Source: Haoranjiania flava | GTDB taxonomy: Bacteria; Bacteroidota; Bacteroidia; Chitinophagales; Chitinophagaceae | Assembly (NCBI RefSeq): GCF_025631005.1 | Contig: NZ_JAOTPL010000005.1 | Span: 1 to 64,000 of the forward strand | DNA length: 64,000 nt | Direction: 5' to 3' | Shown: piece by piece, positions 25,692 to 35,592 of the stretch | Position numbering within the stretch: position 1 is the stretch's first letter | Layout: every line of letters starts with the position of its first letter | The notes under the pieces: model-generated | Databases searched by the model: none | Seen by the model: the letters and a program-made list of their open reading frames with translations, nothing else | What the model was told of the DNA's origin: nothing | Translations under genes and position numbers: made by a program

Positions 25692-26195
25692 TTAAAGTCT
25701 ACCTGAGTGTGCTGAAAGCAGCGTGTATATATGTTTGTCAAGCGCATTCACCGCAGCAGTTTTGCTGTTCAATAACATCAGCAGTATAGATTTTGCATCC
25801 GTATAGCCAAGCATATCGGTCCAGGTGATGAGGACTTTATAAATCGCTATCTGGTAATGTTTAACTTTATGAATGGCGTGGGTAAACATAAATTGCGCAT
25901 ACATTGTTTTAGGGGCATCGCTCATAAGCTTTCTGGTATTTTTTATCAGGTGTTTTGCTTTCTCTGTTTTGTGTGTTTTTACTTTTTTGTTGAGAGAGAG
26001 GAAGATCACTTCAATAGCAGAAATGCTGTCTGGCCTGGCTGCCAGGTAGCTGCTGTAGTATTTGCGCAATTGCTTGTGGGGATAGTCATTTAATTTTTTA
26101 ATGAGGTCGTTATAACTTTTTTCAATAAAATAAAGCTCACTTAATGTGTGATGAAACATATGGGCCAGTTTCTTCTGCCGGGAGATGTTTTTCAT
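25692..26195 (-). CDS. DUF892 ferritin-like protein (YciE/YciF type)
   Basis: 167 residues, helical throughout, no signal peptide. Features of the family are the opening LAHMFHHTLSELYFIEKSYN and the repeat-like AQFMFTHAIHKVKHYQIAIY with Glu/His residues suited to a four-helix ferritin-like fold. YciE/YciF-like proteins are associated with stress, but their reaction is not known. Several of the usual metal-binding Glu residues are not obvious, so metal binding is uncertain. Downstream lie repeat elements. Confidence 0.68.
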   Translation of the reverse strand: MKNISRQKKLAHMFHHTLSELYFIEKSYNDLIKKLNDYPHKQLRKYYSSYLAARPDSISAIEVIFLSLNKKVKTHKTEKAKHLIKNTRKLMSDAPKTMYAQFMFTHAIHKVKHYQIAIYKVLITWTDMLGYTDAKSILLMLLNSKTAAVNALDKHIYTLLSAHSGRL

Positions 26196-26419
26196 TGCAT
26201 TTCAATTAACATACAGCTTGCAAACTTTCAACCGTGTTTCGGGCTGTAATGGCATATGCTCTTTTTTTAATGTTTAATATTTTCTTTCTGATGTGGTTAT
26301 TTAATTTTATTTTTGAAGATAATTTTACGGCAAACACAATCTTTCAAAAAAAGGGTTGTAACAATTTGTTTATAAGTTATTTACTACAAAAAATCTTCCG
26401 GGAGAGGAGCGGTTCAAAA

Positions 26420-27616
26420 ATGTCTGAGATACAACAAATCACAAGTGTAGTTCGTAGAAAAAAATACAAAACAAAGAAGAAGCCAGTTTATGATGTCATA
26501 ATCATTGGCGGCTGCGTTACCGGCGTTTCTACGGCTCTGCTGCTGCAAAAAGCAGGCTTAAATGTAGCATTGCTTGAGTATTCCAAAATCGGTTTTCTTA
26601 CAAGCGGAAGTTATACCACACACCTCAATGCTTACTACGATGCGCTTAATAATGATATAGTGCAGCAGCTGGATTTTGACAGCTTAAAGCTGTATGCAGA
26701 GGCTGGCAAAGACGCGCTGAAGCTTATTGAAAGCAATATTGCAGCCTATAATATTGAATGTGAATTTACACCTGCTGAAAGCTATGTCTTCAGCGTTACA
26801 AAGTCGCAGGAGCCGGTGCTGGACAATATTGTAGCAGTAGGCGAGCTGGTAGGTACAGGCGCGAAGTACACGGAAAAAAGCCCTTTTAAAATTCCCTATA
26901 CGAAAATTGCAGCTATCAGCGGGCAATCAACTTTACATGCAGTGAAGTATATTTCAGCATTGCTGGCAGAGTTTAAAAACCTCGGCGGTTATGTGCTGGA
27001 AAGATGCAGGGTTTTAAAAATAGAGCAGGAAAACAATATTCAGCTGGTATATTCTTCGCGCGGAAAGCTCCAGTGCCGCAAGATTCTGTATACACCGCAG
27101 ACATCGCGCATTTTAAATTTAAAGCCATTCAGGTTTATACCGTATGTGCATTATACAGTAGCTGCACGTCTTGACAAAAACAGCAACACAGCTATTGCAT
27201 ACGATGCAGCACAACCCTGCCACAGGTTTATTGCCTACGAAAAAGATGGCGACCATATGCTGGCTGTGCGCGGCGAAGACCACCGTGTGGTAAAAGGCAA
27301 GCGCCGTGAAGTCTATTTTCACCGGCTTGAGCAAAAGATCATCAATCATTTCAATGCAGAAGAAATAATTGCCAAATGGAGTTATGTATATTACAAGACA
27401 GATAAAGGGTTGCCGCATATTGGCGCTATACAAGGCACAGACCGGTATATCTCTGCAGGCTATAACCCTGATGGTATGATATTGGCAAGCCTCGGCTCCC
27501 TGATTATAAGCGGGCTTATTCTCAACGGACATAGCAAGTATGAAAACCTGTTTCCGGCTAAAGCCGATAAAATGACTCCATCCCAAATGGGCAGGTTAGA
27601 TGAAATAAGCTTTTAG
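26420..27616 (+). CDS. FAD-dependent oxidoreductase (DAO family)
   Basis: 398 residues from ATG 26420, which has a purine-rich GGGAGAGGAG about 12 bases upstream; the frame stays open back to 26234 but that part codes an unlikely hydrophobic stretch. N-terminal Rossmann motif DVIIIGGCVTGVSTALLLQK (about 23-42), C-terminal FAD contact GLPHIGAIQGTDRYISAGYN. The middle Gly of the usual GGGxTG is Cys here. The family oxidises amines or amino acids (glycine oxidase, gamma-glutamylputrescine oxidase). No Rieske domain follows. Substrate unknown. Confidence 0.8.
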   Translation: MSEIQQITSVVRRKKYKTKKKPVYDVIIIGGCVTGVSTALLLQKAGLNVALLEYSKIGFLTSGSYTTHLNAYYDALNNDIVQQLDFDSLKLYAEAGKDALKLIESNIAAYNIECEFTPAESYVFSVTKSQEPVLDNIVAVGELVGTGAKYTEKSPFKIPYTKIAAISGQSTLHAVKYISALLAEFKNLGGYVLERCRVLKIEQENNIQLVYSSRGKLQCRKILYTPQTSRILNLKPFRFIPYVHYTVAARLDKNSNTAIAYDAAQPCHRFIAYEKDGDHMLAVRGEDHRVVKGKRREVYFHRLEQKIINHFNAEEIIAKWSYVYYKTDKGLPHIGAIQGTDRYISAGYNPDGMILASLGSLIISGLILNGHSKYENLFPAKADKMTPSQMGRLDEISF

Positions 27617-27659
27617 GTAGAGTACAGTTTCTTAATTTTGATAAAAATAAAATATATAG

Positions 27660-27720
27660 TAATGCAACGAAGCATGATATCCCGATCGCTACAGGAAGGA
27701 ATATATATGCGAAGTTCTCC
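27660..27720 (+). repeat. inverted type B repeat upstream of GH43 gene
   Basis: ATGCAACGAAGCATGATATC to GCGAAGTTC is the reverse complement of the B copy at 23924-23980 with a few changes and an insertion (CCCGATCGCTACAGG). Like the copy upstream of susC it sits in the leader of a gene and would read MQRSMI. Confidence 0.55.
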
Positions 27721-27763
27721 CCATAGCTATCACAAACAATTCCAAACATTAAAAAATTCACGA

Positions 27764-28888
27764 ATGAAAACCATGCTCAACATTTTCTTTTGTATGCTCC
27801 TGCTTGTTTCCTGCAGAAACAACAACAACGCTGTACAGGAAGCTACTGAAAAAGCTACTTACACCAACCCGCTAAACGTGGCGTTTGGCGACCCTTATAT
27901 CCTCAAAGCGGCTGATGGTAAGTTTTACATGTACGGCACATCGGGTGAAAATGGTTTTAAAACCTACTCTTCCGGGGATATGATCAGCTGGAAGGACGAA
28001 GGCCGCATCTATACCGGCGGGCACGACAGCTCCTGGGCTGTAGATGCTTTCTGGGCGCCGGAAGTGTACGAAAGAAACGGAAAGTATTATCTGTTCTTCA
28101 GCGCTAACTGGAAACACAATCCCACCAAAGAGCTTGAGAACTTTCGCATAGGTGTAGCAGTTGCTGATAAGCCAACCGGACCTTTTAAAGAGATGAGCGA
28201 TAAGCCGGTGTTTGATCCGGGTTATCCCATCATAGACGCCAATGTTTATTTCGACGATGAAAACGGCAAGTGCTACCTCTACTATTCACGTGCATGCTAC
28301 AAACATCCTGTAAAAAGCGAAGTTGCCGACTGGGCTAAGCAGGAAGGATTCGCTAAAGAAATAGAAGAAAGCTGGATCTATGGTGTAGAATTAAAACCTG
28401 ACTTCACAGGCGTGACCGGTCAACCGGTTTTACTGTTGTCTCCCCCAAAATCAATGAGCGACAAGCAGGCAGAATGGGAAAGCCGTTCCGTTACGGCCAA
28501 AGAAGTAAACAGGAGGTGGACGGAAGGTTCATTTATTTTTAAAGAAAAAGATGTTTACTACATGATGTATTCTGCCAACTATTTCGGCGGGCAATATTAT
28601 GCAGTGGGCTATGCTACTGCAAAGCATCCTTTGGGCCCTTTTACAAAAGCAGAGAACAATCCTATTTTACAAAAGAATACCGCCCAGGGCGGCGATGTTA
28701 CCGGCACAGGCCATAATATGGCGCTGCGTCTCAGCAATGGCGACATGTACACCGTTTACCACGGGCGCACAACAAAGACCGGAGATGAAAGAGTGGTATT
28801 TATCGATAAGATGCGTATTGATAGCAGCGGCAGGCTGATCATTGACGGGCCTACCACTACACCACAGCCGGTGCCTGTGGTTAAATAG
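27764..28888 (+). CDS. glycoside hydrolase family 43-like lipoprotein
   Basis: 374 residues from ATG 27764, chosen because the lipobox MLLLVSCRNN follows it directly; longer in-frame starts run through a type B repeat. A five-bladed beta-propeller of GH43 type: catalytic base Asp in NVAFGDPYILKAADGKFYMY, pKa-modulating Asp in YPIIDANVYFDDENGK and acid Glu in RRWTEGSFIFKEKDVYYMMY. GH43 enzymes are mostly arabinosidases, xylosidases or galactosidases. It stands 56 bases before the FadR-type regulator and probably belongs to the glycan locus. Confidence 0.85.
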   Translation: MKTMLNIFFCMLLLVSCRNNNNAVQEATEKATYTNPLNVAFGDPYILKAADGKFYMYGTSGENGFKTYSSGDMISWKDEGRIYTGGHDSSWAVDAFWAPEVYERNGKYYLFFSANWKHNPTKELENFRIGVAVADKPTGPFKEMSDKPVFDPGYPIIDANVYFDDENGKCYLYYSRACYKHPVKSEVADWAKQEGFAKEIEESWIYGVELKPDFTGVTGQPVLLLSPPKSMSDKQAEWESRSVTAKEVNRRWTEGSFIFKEKDVYYMMYSANYFGGQYYAVGYATAKHPLGPFTKAENNPILQKNTAQGGDVTGTGHNMALRLSNGDMYTVYHGRTTKTGDERVVFIDKMRIDSSGRLIIDGPTTTPQPVPVVK

Positions 28889-28944
28889 GTTTTAAGTATT
28901 CTCAATTAAAACAGCTGCGAAGCAACGAACGAAAAAGTATAGGG

Positions 28945-29643
28945 ATGAAAGAATCAATAGAGCTAAACAAGATTTCTACAAAATACATGGCTGAGATTGT
29001 GGAAGTAAAGCTAAGAGATTATTTTAAATTAAAACAATTTAAGCCGGGCGATTCTTTACCCACAGAGATGGAAATAGCACAGTCTTTAGGTGTAAGCAGG
29101 AACGTAGTCAGAGAAGCTTTAAGCAGGTTTAAGATGCTTGGAATGATTGAGACTAAGAAGAAAAAAGGCATGTTCATGTCTAATCCTGACGTACTGGGAG
29201 CGTTAGAAAGAGTTTTAGACCCGGTTATAATAGATACTGCTACTTTGCAGGATATTTTTGAGTTACGGCTGGTTTTGGAAATGGGCATGGCCGATATTTT
29301 ATTTTTAAGAAAAAAAGATAAGGATATTGCAGAACTTGAAGAGATCGCGGGCAAAGAAGAGCTTTCGGATATTAATTTCATTATTCAAAATGAAATTGCA
29401 TTTCATGGAAAACTCTACGAGATGACGGGCAATGAGACATTGAAAAGATTTCAGACGATGTTGCTGCCTATATTTGATTATGTGGTACGCCATGAGAAAG
29501 AAAGAAAAAAGGGTACTGTTTCCCACAAGGACCTGGTAGAGATTATGAAGCACGGCGACAAAAACGATTTCAAGGAAGGGATGTATAAGCACCTGTGCCC
29601 GCACTTTGAAAGAGTTGCTAAAAAGGATTTTTTTGCTGACTAA
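28945..29643 (+). CDS. GntR/FadR-family transcriptional regulator
   Basis: 232 residues. Winged helix at the N-terminus: GDSLPTEMEIAQSLGVSRNV then VREALSRFKMLGMIETKKKK (about 33-74). The C-terminal all-helical FCD domain has LQDIFELRLVLEMGMADILF and the metal-ligand pattern NEIAFHGKLYEMTGNETL. FadR-subgroup members sense small acids and sugar acids; NanR for sialic acid belongs here. The gene lies 129 bases upstream of the sialic acid operon, so it is the likely local regulator. Confidence 0.9.
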   Translation: MKESIELNKISTKYMAEIVEVKLRDYFKLKQFKPGDSLPTEMEIAQSLGVSRNVVREALSRFKMLGMIETKKKKGMFMSNPDVLGALERVLDPVIIDTATLQDIFELRLVLEMGMADILFLRKKDKDIAELEEIAGKEELSDINFIIQNEIAFHGKLYEMTGNETLKRFQTMLLPIFDYVVRHEKERKKGTVSHKDLVEIMKHGDKNDFKEGMYKHLCPHFERVAKKDFFAD

Positions 29644-29716
29644 ACAATCATTTTCATAATTAAAAGTTAAATTAATCTATTTTAGATAAAATTAAGATAA
29701 AGTACATACATTCGTA

Positions 29717-29727
29717 TTGTAGAACAT
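29717..29727. promoter_or_regulatory. candidate FadR-type operator before susC
   Basis: TTGTAGAACAT agrees with the GntR/FadR-subgroup pattern TNGTNNNACNA at all but the last base. It is in the 129-base gap between the regulator and susC. No second copy was found nearby, so this is tentative. Confidence 0.28.
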
Positions 29728-29772
29728 AAGGACATTATAATAGGAATTACTTAATTATTCAAATTAAATGAA

Positions 29773-32700
29773 ATGAATAGAATCATTCTCAAGCTTGTTT
29801 TATGCAGCGTTTTTCTTGTTTCGAGCCAGATATTTGCCCAGGAAAAGCAATTTATTGTACATGGCACTATAACAGATATCAATGGCGAACCTTTAGGTGG
29901 AACGAATGTGACGGTTAGAGGTAGTAATATCAGGGCTATTTCCGATTCCTCCGGAAAATTTACAATAACCCCGTCTGCAATGAATGATATTCTTATTTTT
30001 GATAATGTTGGTTTTGCGAAAAAAGAAATTCCGATAAACGGGGCTGAAATAGTGCATGCTGTTTTGGAATATAATTCTGATCCGTTGAATGAATTGGTAG
30101 TAATTGCCTATGGTAAGCAGGCAAGATCAACACTGACTACCTCGGTCTCAAAAGTGGGTAGCCAGGAATTTAAGAATGCTCCGGGAGTAAATCCGCTAAC
30201 GCAATTGCAGGGAAAGGTCGCCGGTGTATCAATTCAATTATCAGACGGGCAGCCGGGAGCTAATCCACAGATATTTATCAGAGGCGGAAGCTCCACATCT
30301 CCAGAAGGTGATGCGCCCTTATTAATCGTCGATGGTATTGTGGGTGTAATGCGTAATATTAGTGATCTAAACCCGGATGATGTAGAGTCTATGGAAGTTT
30401 TAAAAGATGCAGCTTCAACTGCAATATATGGAGCAAGAGCAGCAAACGGCGTTATCATTATTACTACAAAAAAAGGAAAAGCAGGGAAACCGCAGATTGG
30501 TATTAAGGTATCCACCGGACAGGACAGACAGGGAAATAAATATAATTTCTTAAATGCTAGGGATTATATTTATGTTACAAGAAACAATATTGCATCGTAC
30601 AATACAACAAATCCGGATTTTTTTCTCACAGGTGGAAGGTACGGAATGTCAACAGGCAATCCCAGAAATTCGAATAATACACTGGAATTTTTAGATGTTT
30701 ATATAAAAAATTACGGGGAGGAGTACGTAGCTGATCTCATCAATAAAGAAGGCTGGGAGACAATGGATGATCCTGCTACAGGCAAAAAGCTTATTTTTAA
30801 AAATACTGATTTTGAACAGGTGACCTATAATCCTGCCAACAGGTTTGATATTGATGCAAATGTAAGTGGCGGTACAGAAAACTATAATTATTATTTAGGC
30901 CTCGGGCATACCAATCAGCAAGGTATTGTTTACGGAACCTACCATAAGGGATACAGCGGGTTGTTTAATGGTGTTATGAAGCTAAGCAATAAATTAAGCC
31001 TCAATACGAATTTTAGTTTTCAGCTAAGAAACGGTAACTCACCAAACAATTACAATAATGTGGTATCAAGGTCTATTAAAACGCCGCCTACCTACCGCCT
31101 GAGATTTGAAGACGGAACGCCGGCGCCAGGCGAAGGTATATCTTCTTTTGTTCCGAGATTGTACGAGGTATATTACAAAGAAAAGTATACAGATGTGCGG
31201 ATATATCGCTATACCTCAAAAATCGGGGCTAATTGGGATATCATTCCTGGTTTAAGTTTTATGCCTACACTATATTATTTTACTACAGAAGGTGTTGAGA
31301 ACAGGTATGAGGCATTCAGTTCAGTATATAAAAATCGAAATGCTTCTGCTGCTCATAATTTCGACCGTCAAAGTCAGCTGGACGGGGTTTTCAATTATTC
31401 GAAAAAAATCGGAAAAAACCATAATATCAATGCGGTATTGGGTGCAAGTTATATCAATACTTATGCTTACAGAATGAGTGGTAGCGGCAGGAATGCCCCT
31501 ACAGATTATGTAGTAACGTTAAATGCCACGGTTCCTGAAACTCAGCGAATAACCACAACAAAAAACTCAGATGCAATGATGAGTTATTTTGGGAGGATAG
31601 ATTACAACTACAAACTAAAATATTTACTGTCTGCAAGTTTACGGTCTGACGGCTCGTCAAGGTTTTCCGAGAAGAAGCGATATGGTTATTTCCCGGGAGC
31701 TTCTGCAGGATGGAATGTTCATAAAGAATCTTTTTGGCAGCCGCTTGCTCAATACATTTCAAACTTTAAAATCAGATCAAGTTTTGGTATTGTAGGCAAC
31801 AACGATTTATCCATCTTTGATACACAGGGACAATACAGTACAGGATACAATTATGATGGCCAGGCCGGCTTGCTCAATACAACTCTTGCCAACCAGAATC
31901 TTGTTTGGGAAAAAACAGCATCTTTTGATTTAGGATTGGATATAGGCTTTTTAAATAACCGTATAACATTGATCCTTGATTATTATAATAAGCTCACATC
32001 AGACCGTTTGTTCAGCAAGCCTCTGGATGCCACGTCGGGTTTTTCTTCTATCATGAGCAACTATGGTTCAATCAGGAACAGCGGTTTTGAAATTGAGTTA
32101 GAAGCAGCTCCTGTACGTTCAAAGGATTTCAACTGGACAATTAATGCAACTTTTGCATATAATAAAGGAGTAGTTGTGAAGCTGCCTGCAAATAGCGAGG
32201 AAAAAAACCGTATCGGCGGTAATTACGTTTATGATATTGCAACGAAAACTTATAAAAAAGTTGGAGGTTTTGCAGAAGGAGAAAGGTTTGGACAGCGCTG
32301 GGCTTATCATTTAATAGGCGCTTATGCCACAGATGAAGATGCTGCTAATGCTCCCCGCGATATTAATGCCAGCGGTCGGGTGAAGCAAGGAGGTGACGCT
32401 ATCTGGGACGATCTCGACGGCAACAGGATCATAGATAATAACGACATGATATTTATGGGATATATACGTCCTGATAAGACCGGGGGTTTGGTAAATACTT
32501 TCGGGTATAAAAGTATTTCATTGCGCTTTGTAGCTGATTGGGCGGTTGGGCATGTAATAGATAACAGGTTTAAGGCAGATATAATGGGTAGCGCCCGTAA
32601 TAATAACTCTGCACTTGCAGAAGTTTTGGGCTCCGATATTTGGAAGCAGCAAGGAGATATTGCCACTATACCCAAATATACTGTGCAAAGTGATTTTGAT

Positions 32701-33003
32701 TATAATTTCAGAAATCATCTTCGTTGGGATAATGGAATTGGAAGTACAGCCGGATCTAACAATTCATTGTATTTTAGTAAAGGCGATTTCTTTGCCTTCA
32801 GAGAAGTATCATTAAGTTACCGTTTGCCATCAAAATGGATCAATACAATTTCTTTACAGAATCTTGAATTTTTCGGATCTGTGTATAACATCGGGTACTT
32901 AACAAAATATGATGGGTTAATGCCTGAAGTATATACGGGTGCAGACCCCGGCCTATATCCAAGGCCAAGGCAAATTATTTTTGGAATAAATGCAACATTT
33001 TAA
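29773..33003 (+). CDS. SusC/RagA-family TonB-dependent transporter, sialoglycan locus
   Basis: 1076 residues. Signal peptide to about FAQ (residue 23), carboxypeptidase-D regulatory-like domain (FIVHGTITDINGEPLGGTNV), plug domain (LNELVVIAYGKQARSTLTTS, then LLIVDGIVGVMRNISDLNPD and TAIYGARAANGVIIIT), and a long barrel ending PRPRQIIFGINATF. It should import oligosaccharides released at the surface with the SusD encoded 11 bases downstream. First gene of a tight operon of nine genes up to 44669. Confidence 0.94.
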   Translation: MNRIILKLVLCSVFLVSSQIFAQEKQFIVHGTITDINGEPLGGTNVTVRGSNIRAISDSSGKFTITPSAMNDILIFDNVGFAKKEIPINGAEIVHAVLEYNSDPLNELVVIAYGKQARSTLTTSVSKVGSQEFKNAPGVNPLTQLQGKVAGVSIQLSDGQPGANPQIFIRGGSSTSPEGDAPLLIVDGIVGVMRNISDLNPDDVESMEVLKDAASTAIYGARAANGVIIITTKKGKAGKPQIGIKVSTGQDRQGNKYNFLNARDYIYVTRNNIASYNTTNPDFFLTGGRYGMSTGNPRNSNNTLEFLDVYIKNYGEEYVADLINKEGWETMDDPATGKKLIFKNTDFEQVTYNPANRFDIDANVSGGTENYNYYLGLGHTNQQGIVYGTYHKGYSGLFNGVMKLSNKLSLNTNFSFQLRNGNSPNNYNNVVSRSIKTPPTYRLRFEDGTPAPGEGISSFVPRLYEVYYKEKYTDVRIYRYTSKIGANWDIIPGLSFMPTLYYFTTEGVENRYEAFSSVYKNRNASAAHNFDRQSQLDGVFNYSKKIGKNHNINAVLGASYINTYAYRMSGSGRNAPTDYVVTLNATVPETQRITTTKNSDAMMSYFGRIDYNYKLKYLLSASLRSDGSSRFSEKKRYGYFPGASAGWNVHKESFWQPLAQYISNFKIRSSFGIVGNNDLSIFDTQGQYSTGYNYDGQAGLLNTTLANQNLVWEKTASFDLGLDIGFLNNRITLILDYYNKLTSDRLFSKPLDATSGFSSIMSNYGSIRNSGFEIELEAAPVRSKDFNWTINATFAYNKGVVVKLPANSEEKNRIGGNYVYDIATKTYKKVGGFAEGERFGQRWAYHLIGAYATDEDAANAPRDINASGRVKQGGDAIWDDLDGNRIIDNNDMIFMGYIRPDKTGGLVNTFGYKSISLRFVADWAVGHVIDNRFKADIMGSARNNNSALAEVLGSDIWKQQGDIATIPKYTVQSDFDYNFRNHLRWDNGIGSTAGSNNSLYFSKGDFFAFREVSLSYRLPSKWINTISLQNLEFFGSVYNIGYLTKYDGLMPEVYTGADPGLYPRPRQIIFGINATF

Positions 33004-33014
33004 AAACAATAAAA

Positions 33015-34451
33015 ATGAAGAAATTTTACTCAATATTATTTTTAATGATAGCCCTATCGGTTATAAACGGATGCCAAAAGATAATTGATATAAAGCCTGA
33101 ATCATCTATTACTAATGCCAATTACTGGAAAGGAGAAGGCGATGTAACAGGTTATTTAACGGGCACATATACAAGTTACAGGAATGTAATGAATACAACT
33201 TTTTATCTTGAAGACAGAGGGGACGAATTTTCTCCCGGGCTCGAGTCGGGTATGTCTACAGCATGGCAACATAATCTTACACCTCAAAATGCACCCAACT
33301 GGCTGGATTTTTATAATGTAATTCATCATTGTAATTTAATATTAAAATATGCGCCAGCCATTACATTCAGCCAGGAAGCCAATCGTAACCGTATATTAGC
33401 TCAAACAAAGTTTATTCGGGCGCATATTTATTTTATCCTGTTAAGATCATGGGGAGATGTGCCGATTGTGACAGAGCCCACAGAGAATGCCGAACGTGAA
33501 ATGCCCGCAAGATCGAAATCCACACAGGTGGTAGAGTTTATATTGAATGATATTAATGATGCGATAGGTTTATTTCCAGAAGATGGGTTCGTAGATAAAG
33601 ACAAAGCTTCAAAGCAAGCCGCTTACGCTTTAAAAGCAGATATACTTCTGTGGAAAGCCAAAGTGCTTTCGGGTAGCGATGATGATCTTGCTGCAGCCAT
33701 CACTGCAGCTGATAAGGCCACTGTAGGATTGAGCCTGGAAGAAGATTTTGCCAGGATATTCAGTACTGATAATAGAAACGGCAAAGAAGTAATTTTCTCT
33801 CTTCACTTTATGAAAGATGAAAAGTCAGATCAATATAGCAGGCAGTTAAAACCACGCGATCTGTTTGTGCAAACAGCTGTCAATAAAAATGACATAGCAT
33901 TCGCTGTAAGTGGCGCGCGCAGCCAGTATGCACCTAGTCCTAAACTGGAACAGGCGTTCTTAGCTAATTCAAAAGACAAGAGAATGAATGCATCCATTAT
34001 AAAAGCAACTGATGCAGCCAATAAGGTGTTAGGCGTTTTTGATAATAAAATGAGGGGAACACTATACCCGGATAACCGTTATTACGATAATGATATTGTA
34101 GTATACCGCATGGCTGAAATGATACTTTTCAAAGCCGAAGCTTTAGCTGCATTAAATAGAAATAGTGAGGCTATTGCAGAATTAAATAAAGTAAAACAAC
34201 GTGCAGGCATCCCGAACTATAGTGGTCCAACAGACAAAAAGAGTGTAGAAAAAGAGATTTTAAACGAGCGTTTCAGGGAACTTTACCTGGAACTGAAGCG
34301 CTGGCCTGATCTGCTACGTTTCCATTTTGGCGGCACCATTGATGTACGCTCTGAAGTAGAGAATATGAATCAGACAGTTCCTTTATTCTTCCCCATTCCG
34401 CAGGCACAGATTGATATCAATACAAATCTCACCCAAACTGACGGATATTAA
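33015..34451 (+). CDS. SusD/RagB-family lipoprotein, sialoglycan locus
   Basis: 478 residues; a lipoprotein-like start (MIALSVINGCQKIIDIKPES, Cys about 20). Family segments: TKFIRAHIYFILLRSWGDVP (about 131-150) and, near the end, LNERFRELYLELKRWPDLLR. It ends with NTNLTQTDGY, as many SusD proteins end with an NPGY-like motif. It would bind the glycan over the SusC pore. Twelve bases separate it from the sialidase gene. Confidence 0.93.
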   Translation: MKKFYSILFLMIALSVINGCQKIIDIKPESSITNANYWKGEGDVTGYLTGTYTSYRNVMNTTFYLEDRGDEFSPGLESGMSTAWQHNLTPQNAPNWLDFYNVIHHCNLILKYAPAITFSQEANRNRILAQTKFIRAHIYFILLRSWGDVPIVTEPTENAEREMPARSKSTQVVEFILNDINDAIGLFPEDGFVDKDKASKQAAYALKADILLWKAKVLSGSDDDLAAAITAADKATVGLSLEEDFARIFSTDNRNGKEVIFSLHFMKDEKSDQYSRQLKPRDLFVQTAVNKNDIAFAVSGARSQYAPSPKLEQAFLANSKDKRMNASIIKATDAANKVLGVFDNKMRGTLYPDNRYYDNDIVVYRMAEMILFKAEALAALNRNSEAIAELNKVKQRAGIPNYSGPTDKKSVEKEILNERFRELYLELKRWPDLLRFHFGGTIDVRSEVENMNQTVPLFFPIPQAQIDINTNLTQTDGY

Positions 34452-34463
34452 AAACTATTTATC

Positions 34464-35585
34464 ATGATTAAGAAATTTATTTATTCTGTTTTAATGCTTT
34501 TTGTTGTCTTAGGTGTTATGGCATGTAAAAAGGAAGGGCTGGTAGGTTTCAAGCCATTAAATCCTGACGCTCAGGGTATTGCCGATACAAACCGGTTTGT
34601 AAAATTATTTGAAAGAAAATATAACGGCTATGCCTTATTCAGAATCCCTGCCATGGTAAAATCTAAAAACGGAACATTACTGGCATTTGCGGAAGGAAGA
34701 ATGTGCGGTACTTGTGGAGATGCCGGAGATATTAATATCGTGGTTAAAAGAAGTATTGATAATGGCAATACATGGAGTAATATGGGCGTTGTCTGGGATG
34801 ATGGGGACAATACCTGCGGCAACCCCGTCCCTATAGTAGATCAGGAAACCGGGACCATTCATTTGCTGATGAGCTGGAACAATAGACGGGCATTCGTAAC
34901 CAGTTCATCAGACGATGGCATCACCTGGACAAAACCTGTTGAAATAACAAGTTCTGTAAAAGGTATTGGCTGGGGATGGTACGCTACCGGCCCTGTACAC
35001 GGTATACAAATATCTGAAGGGGAAAATAAAGGCCGTTTGCTGGCGCCAACATATGCCAGCGTTAATATAAACGGTGTTACCAAAAGCTATTCCTTTTTGA
35101 TTTATTCTGACGATCATGGCAAAACCTGGCAGAAAGGAGAATTAACCAGGCAGGGGGATGTGGGAGAGTGTACGGTAGCTGAAACAAACAAGGGGCTATT
35201 ACTAAACATGCGTTCGGCAGTTGCCAATGCAAGAGTTTTGGCCACAAGTACCAATGGTGGAATAAGCTGGAGCGATGCTGTAATTGAACCTAAGCTGGTA
35301 GACCCGCAATGCCAGGCAAGCATGATCAGTTTTAAGCAAAGTAATTCATGGACATTGTTGCAATCAAACGCCGCAAGCCAGACCCGTACGAATATGACTA
35401 TTAAAATGTCAGAAGATGGAGGAGCAAACTGGGATAAATCTTATACCGTTTTCTATGGCGCATCTGCTTATTCAGATATGGTATTACTGGATGATCAAAA
35501 CATAGGTTTGATTTTTGAGAATGGAGATAAATCTCCTTACGATCGCATTTATTTTAAAAGAATTCCATTAAAAAATATTAAATAG
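34464..35585 (+). CDS. sialidase (GH33), lipoprotein
   Basis: 373 residues with lipobox VLGVMACKKEG (Cys about 21), so probably on the cell surface or in the periplasm. Catalytic Arg in the RIP motif YALFRIPAMVKSKNGT, followed by FAEGRMCGTCGDAGDIN. Asp-box repeats: SIDNGNTWSN, SSDDGITWTK, SDDHGKTWQK, STNGGISWSD and SEDGGANWDK. GH33 enzymes release terminal sialic acid from glycoconjugates. A second, different sialidase lies two genes on (37104). Confidence 0.93.
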   Translation: MIKKFIYSVLMLFVVLGVMACKKEGLVGFKPLNPDAQGIADTNRFVKLFERKYNGYALFRIPAMVKSKNGTLLAFAEGRMCGTCGDAGDINIVVKRSIDNGNTWSNMGVVWDDGDNTCGNPVPIVDQETGTIHLLMSWNNRRAFVTSSSDDGITWTKPVEITSSVKGIGWGWYATGPVHGIQISEGENKGRLLAPTYASVNINGVTKSYSFLIYSDDHGKTWQKGELTRQGDVGECTVAETNKGLLLNMRSAVANARVLATSTNGGISWSDAVIEPKLVDPQCQASMISFKQSNSWTLLQSNAASQTRTNMTIKMSEDGGANWDKSYTVFYGASAYSDMVLLDDQNIGLIFENGDKSPYDRIYFKRIPLKNIK

Positions 35586-35592
35586 TTTAACA

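Noticed and set aside
26234..26419. N-terminal extension of the FAD oxidoreductase (62 residues with two hydrophobic stretches)
   Set aside because: The inner ATG 26420 has a purine-rich site upstream and leads directly into the Rossmann fold; the extension has no family match.
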